From NCBI RefSeq assembly GCF_023276435.1, contig NZ_JALLPO010000038.1:1-64000 (forward strand): 64,000 bases of DNA, read 5' to 3'. Within the stretch, counting starts at the first letter, position 1. The number at the start of each line of letters is the position of its first letter. A program made the position numbers and the translations under genes. The notes beneath the pieces are model-generated. The model worked only from the letters and a program-made list of their open reading frames with translations. It had not been told where the DNA came from and ran no database searches. Shown piece after piece: positions 62,242 through 64,000 of this stretch. This DNA comes from Sphaerisporangium perillae. GTDB lineage: Bacteria; Actinomycetota; Actinomycetes; Streptosporangiales; Streptosporangiaceae.

Positions 62242-62763
62242 GTCCCACACCCCTCTCGTCGCTCGACGCACTAAGAGGAGAGTTACGGATAGCCCCATCC
62301 GTCGCTAGTGACCGGTCCCATAGCTGTCATATGCCAGTGTCACTGTTCGGGTCGTGATAACTGTCACAGTCGTGGAGCATGACCTGTGAATCTTGTGTTG
62401 GCCAACAATGAAGCTGACTTGACGAAAAATCCGATGTTGACGTGGTTCGACGGATGTGCCCCTGTGAGACGAAGTCCTGGCCTGGGAAGAAGCCCGTTCT
62501 CAAATGGCGAGGCGATCCGCTCGCGTGTGCGCGCCGACCAGGGTATGGCTCCGCATTTACGACACTCTGTCCCTTTTTGTCCACTACATACGGTTGTTTC
62601 GGTCGGCAGAGGGTTCGTGATGAAGAATGAGGGTAGCAGCCGCCTAGAATGCGATTCTGGAATGCGGGGCAAAGATTCGAACATCGCCCGCTATCGACGT
62701 GTAATGCGGAGTTTCTCCATGTGTAGTGAGGAACAGGAGCTACCTCGCGGCAAAGGAGGAATC
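62242..62763. promoter_or_regulatory. Divergent promoter region of the lanthipeptide operon
   Basis: 522 nt, notably AT-richer than its surroundings, between the synthetase (minus) and the DUF2795 gene (plus). Open frames cross it, but none has both a ribosome site and family similarity. About 45 nt before the synthetase start is the inverted repeat ACGGAT-N6-ATCCGT (62285-62302). Further upstream, TGACA/TGTCA elements recur around 62320-62375 (CTGTCATATG, GTGTCACTG, CTGTCACAG), possible binding sites for a RamR-like or other regulator. Confidence 0.55.
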
Positions 62764-62943
62764 ATGGTGCAGGCGGACTTCATCCACGTGCGGAAATTCC
62801 TGTCCGGAGTTGACTACCCGGCGACCAAGGAGCAGCTCGTCCAGCACGCCAAGAAGAAGGGCGCGGACGAGCAGACGAGGGGGCCCTCCAGCGCCTCCCC
62901 GACAAGGAGTACGAGGGCCCCGACGGCGTCAGCAAGGAGCTGA
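62764..62943 (+). CDS. DUF2795 protein, frameshifted at its C-terminus
   Basis: AAAGGAGG precedes ATG 62764. The first about 38 residues (MVQADFIHVRKFLSGVDYP, ATKEQLVQHAKKKGADEQT) match the DUF2795 family of small actinobacterial proteins. At the five-G run near 62879-62883 the frame is lost: the family end (ALQRLPDKEYEGPDGVSKEL) is present in another frame and would be restored by one extra G. The frame as written instead gives an unrelated Ser/Arg tail. It is a fresh frameshift or a homopolymer sequencing error. Confidence 0.7.
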   Translation: MVQADFIHVRKFLSGVDYPATKEQLVQHAKKKGADEQTRGPSSASPTRSTRAPTASARS

Positions 62944-62972
62944 CCAAGTCCGGACGGCGACGCGAGGACGGC

Positions 62973-63644
62973 TCAGATGATCTCGTAGAGCAGCTCGGGC
63001 CGTCCCAGCCCGCCGTAGCGCGGGACGCGGCGCACGCCGCCGGTGTCGATGAGATGTTCCAGATAGCGCCGGGCCGTCACCCGCGACACGCCGATCGCCG
63101 AGCCGACCGCCTGGGCCGACATCCCGCCGGGGGCCCTGCGCAGCTCGCCCGCCACCGCCGCCAGGGTGGCCTCGGTCATCCCCTTGGGCAGCGGCGTGCG
63201 GCCCGTCCCCCTGAGGGCCGACAGCACCCTGTCCACCTCTCCCTGGCCGCTGACCTCGCCCGAGCCGTCCATCGAGGAGCGGAACTCGGCGTACCGGGTC
63301 AGCTTCTCGCTGAGCGCGGCGAAGGTGAACGGCTTGAGCAGGTACTGCACGACCCCGACCGACACCGCCGACCGGACCACCGAAAGGTCTCGGGCGGAGG
63401 TGACGGCGATGACGTCGCAGAAGACGCCGGCCGCCCGCAGCGCCCGGCACACGTCGAGCCCGTGCATGTCGGGCAGGTACAGGTCGAGCAGCACCAGGTC
63501 CGCCGGGTGGCGCCGCAGGAACCGCAGGGCCTCCCCGCCCGACCGGGCGGTACCGGCCACCTGGAAACCCGGCATCCGCTCGACGTAGAGCCGGTTGGCC
63601 TCGGCGGTGAGCTCCTCGTCCTCGACGATCAGAACCGAGATCAC
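62973..63644 (-). CDS. CitB/DcuR-type response regulator
   Basis: A 223-aa response regulator with a receiver domain (VLIVEDEELTAEANRLYVER; phospho-acceptor Asp in LVLLDLYLPDMHG; Lys in YLLKPFTF) and a C-terminal HTH (AVGSAIGVSRVTARRYLEHL). This is the CitB/DcuR class, which usually controls uptake and use of C4-dicarboxylates or citrate. GTG 63644 overlaps the kinase stop. Despite lying near the lanthipeptide operon, it is not of the NarL-like RamR class. Confidence 0.9.
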   Translation of the reverse strand: MISVLIVEDEELTAEANRLYVERMPGFQVAGTARSGGEALRFLRRHPADLVLLDLYLPDMHGLDVCRALRAAGVFCDVIAVTSARDLSVVRSAVSVGVVQYLLKPFTFAALSEKLTRYAEFRSSMDGSGEVSGQGEVDRVLSALRGTGRTPLPKGMTEATLAAVAGELRRAPGGMSAQAVGSAIGVSRVTARRYLEHLIDTGGVRRVPRYGGLGRPELLYEII

Positions 63645-64000
63645 GGCGACGCGACCCTCTCCAGCGGGAGGCGCACGGTGAACACGGCACCCGCGTCGCC
63701 GTGGCCGACCTCGATCGTCCCGCCGAGGCGGCGGACCGCCTGGCCGACCATGGCGAGCCCGAGGCCCCGGCCGTCGCCCTTGGTCGTCCATCCTCGCCGG
63801 AAGGCCTCCTTCGCGGCACGCGCCTCCAGCCCTGGACCGCTGTCGGACACCCGGAGCAGGAACCCGCCGTTCTCGTCGCGCAGGTGGACGCGCACGCGGG
63901 CGGGGGCCGCGCCGGCCATGGCGGCCTCCACGGCGTTGTCGATGAGGTTGCCGAGGATGGTCACCAGGTCGCGGGCGTCGAGGCTGACGTCGTCCAGCCC
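63641..64000 (-). CDS. Sensor histidine kinase, C-terminal part (DcuS/CitA type)
   Basis: Only the ATPase half is inside the window: N-box LIDNAVEAAM, G1 DSGPGL, and G2 GRGLGLAMVGQAV, ending LPLERVASP. The gene runs off the right edge, where the dimerisation helix and the periplasmic sensor should be. It is translationally coupled to the response regulator. Confidence 0.9.
   Translation of the reverse strand, partial: GLDDVSLDARDLVTILGNLIDNAVEAAMAGAAPARVRVHLRDENGGFLLRVSDSGPGLEARAAKEAFRRGWTTKGDGRGLGLAMVGQAVRRLGGTIEVGHGDAGAVFTVRLPLERVASP

Noticed and set aside
62386..62763. N-terminal extension of the DUF2795 frame by about 125 codons
   Set aside because: The extension has AT-rich promoter-like DNA and no family similarity, while AAAGGAGG sits right before ATG 62764.
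62973..63644. RamR-type regulator of the lanthipeptide operon
   Set aside because: The output domain and paired kinase are of the CitB/DcuR class, not the NarL/LuxR class of RamR, and the gene is coupled to its own kinase.
1..64000. tRNA, rRNA genes or a replication origin
   Set aside because: No TTCGA-NNC arm with matching acceptor stem, no rRNA-like stretch and no DnaA-box cluster was noticed; a dedicated RNA search would be needed to exclude small RNAs.

Overview
The window is very GC-rich DNA with strong third-position GC bias, frequent GTG/TTG starts and many start/stop overlaps. With SapB-type lanthipeptide genes, an Asp23/Gls24-AmaP stress operon, ROK-controlled sugar uptake without a local ATPase gene and a secondary-metabolite cluster, this points to a mycelial actinomycete, possibly of the Streptosporangiales. 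That placement is inference; no rRNA or tRNA gene was seen.

Left part (1-26 kb): after the 3' end of a copper-type P-type ATPase and a short-chain dehydrogenase comes a specialised-metabolite locus. Its core looks like the beta-tyrosine arm of chromoprotein enediyne pathways (SgcC4/C2/C5/C of C-1027): a MIO tyrosine 2,3-aminomutase, a C-A-T NRPS, a stand-alone carrier protein, a stand-alone condensation enzyme and an HpaB/SgcC-type flavin hydroxylase. There is also an epoxidase-like FAD monooxygenase, a PhyH dioxygenase, an acyl-CoA-dehydrogenase-fold monooxygenase, an SgcJ-like protein and a divergent YcaO-like protein. No enediyne PKS, halogenase or flavin reductase is present. Two MarR regulators, an HTH regulator, an orphan acyl-CoA carboxylase beta subunit, two membrane proteins, two hydrolases and an Sfp-type phosphopantetheinyl transferase follow. 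The transferase is in an operon with an unknown 95-aa protein and a 32-aa peptide gene.

Middle (26-31.7 kb): a decayed region. Fragments of a flavin monooxygenase, a GntR/UTRA regulator, a sugar-binding protein, a permease and a rearranged IS605-type tnpB precede an intact sugar permease, a GH20 hexosaminidase and a CBM3-GH16-like secreted protein interrupted by one amber codon. They look like the remains of an amino-sugar or glucan utilisation operon.

Centre-right (31.9-55.6 kb): mostly housekeeping and accessory metabolism: a WS/DGAT acyltransferase, an FMN-binding protein, a GT39 glycosyltransferase, a ROK kinase and ROK repressor divergent from a sugar ABC operon ending in a giant GH38 alpha-mannosidase and a parvulin-like protein, a sulfotransferase-fold protein, a gamma-glutamyltransferase, a second SDR, a lactate permease, a DUF4383 membrane protein and a six-gene Asp23/DUF2273/DUF6286/AmaP operon.

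Right end (55.7-64 kb): a ram/amf-like class III lanthipeptide operon (lanKC, two near-identical SapB-like precursors, a heterodimeric ABC exporter), a frameshifted DUF2795 gene, and a CitB/DcuR-type response regulator with the 3' end of its histidine kinase.
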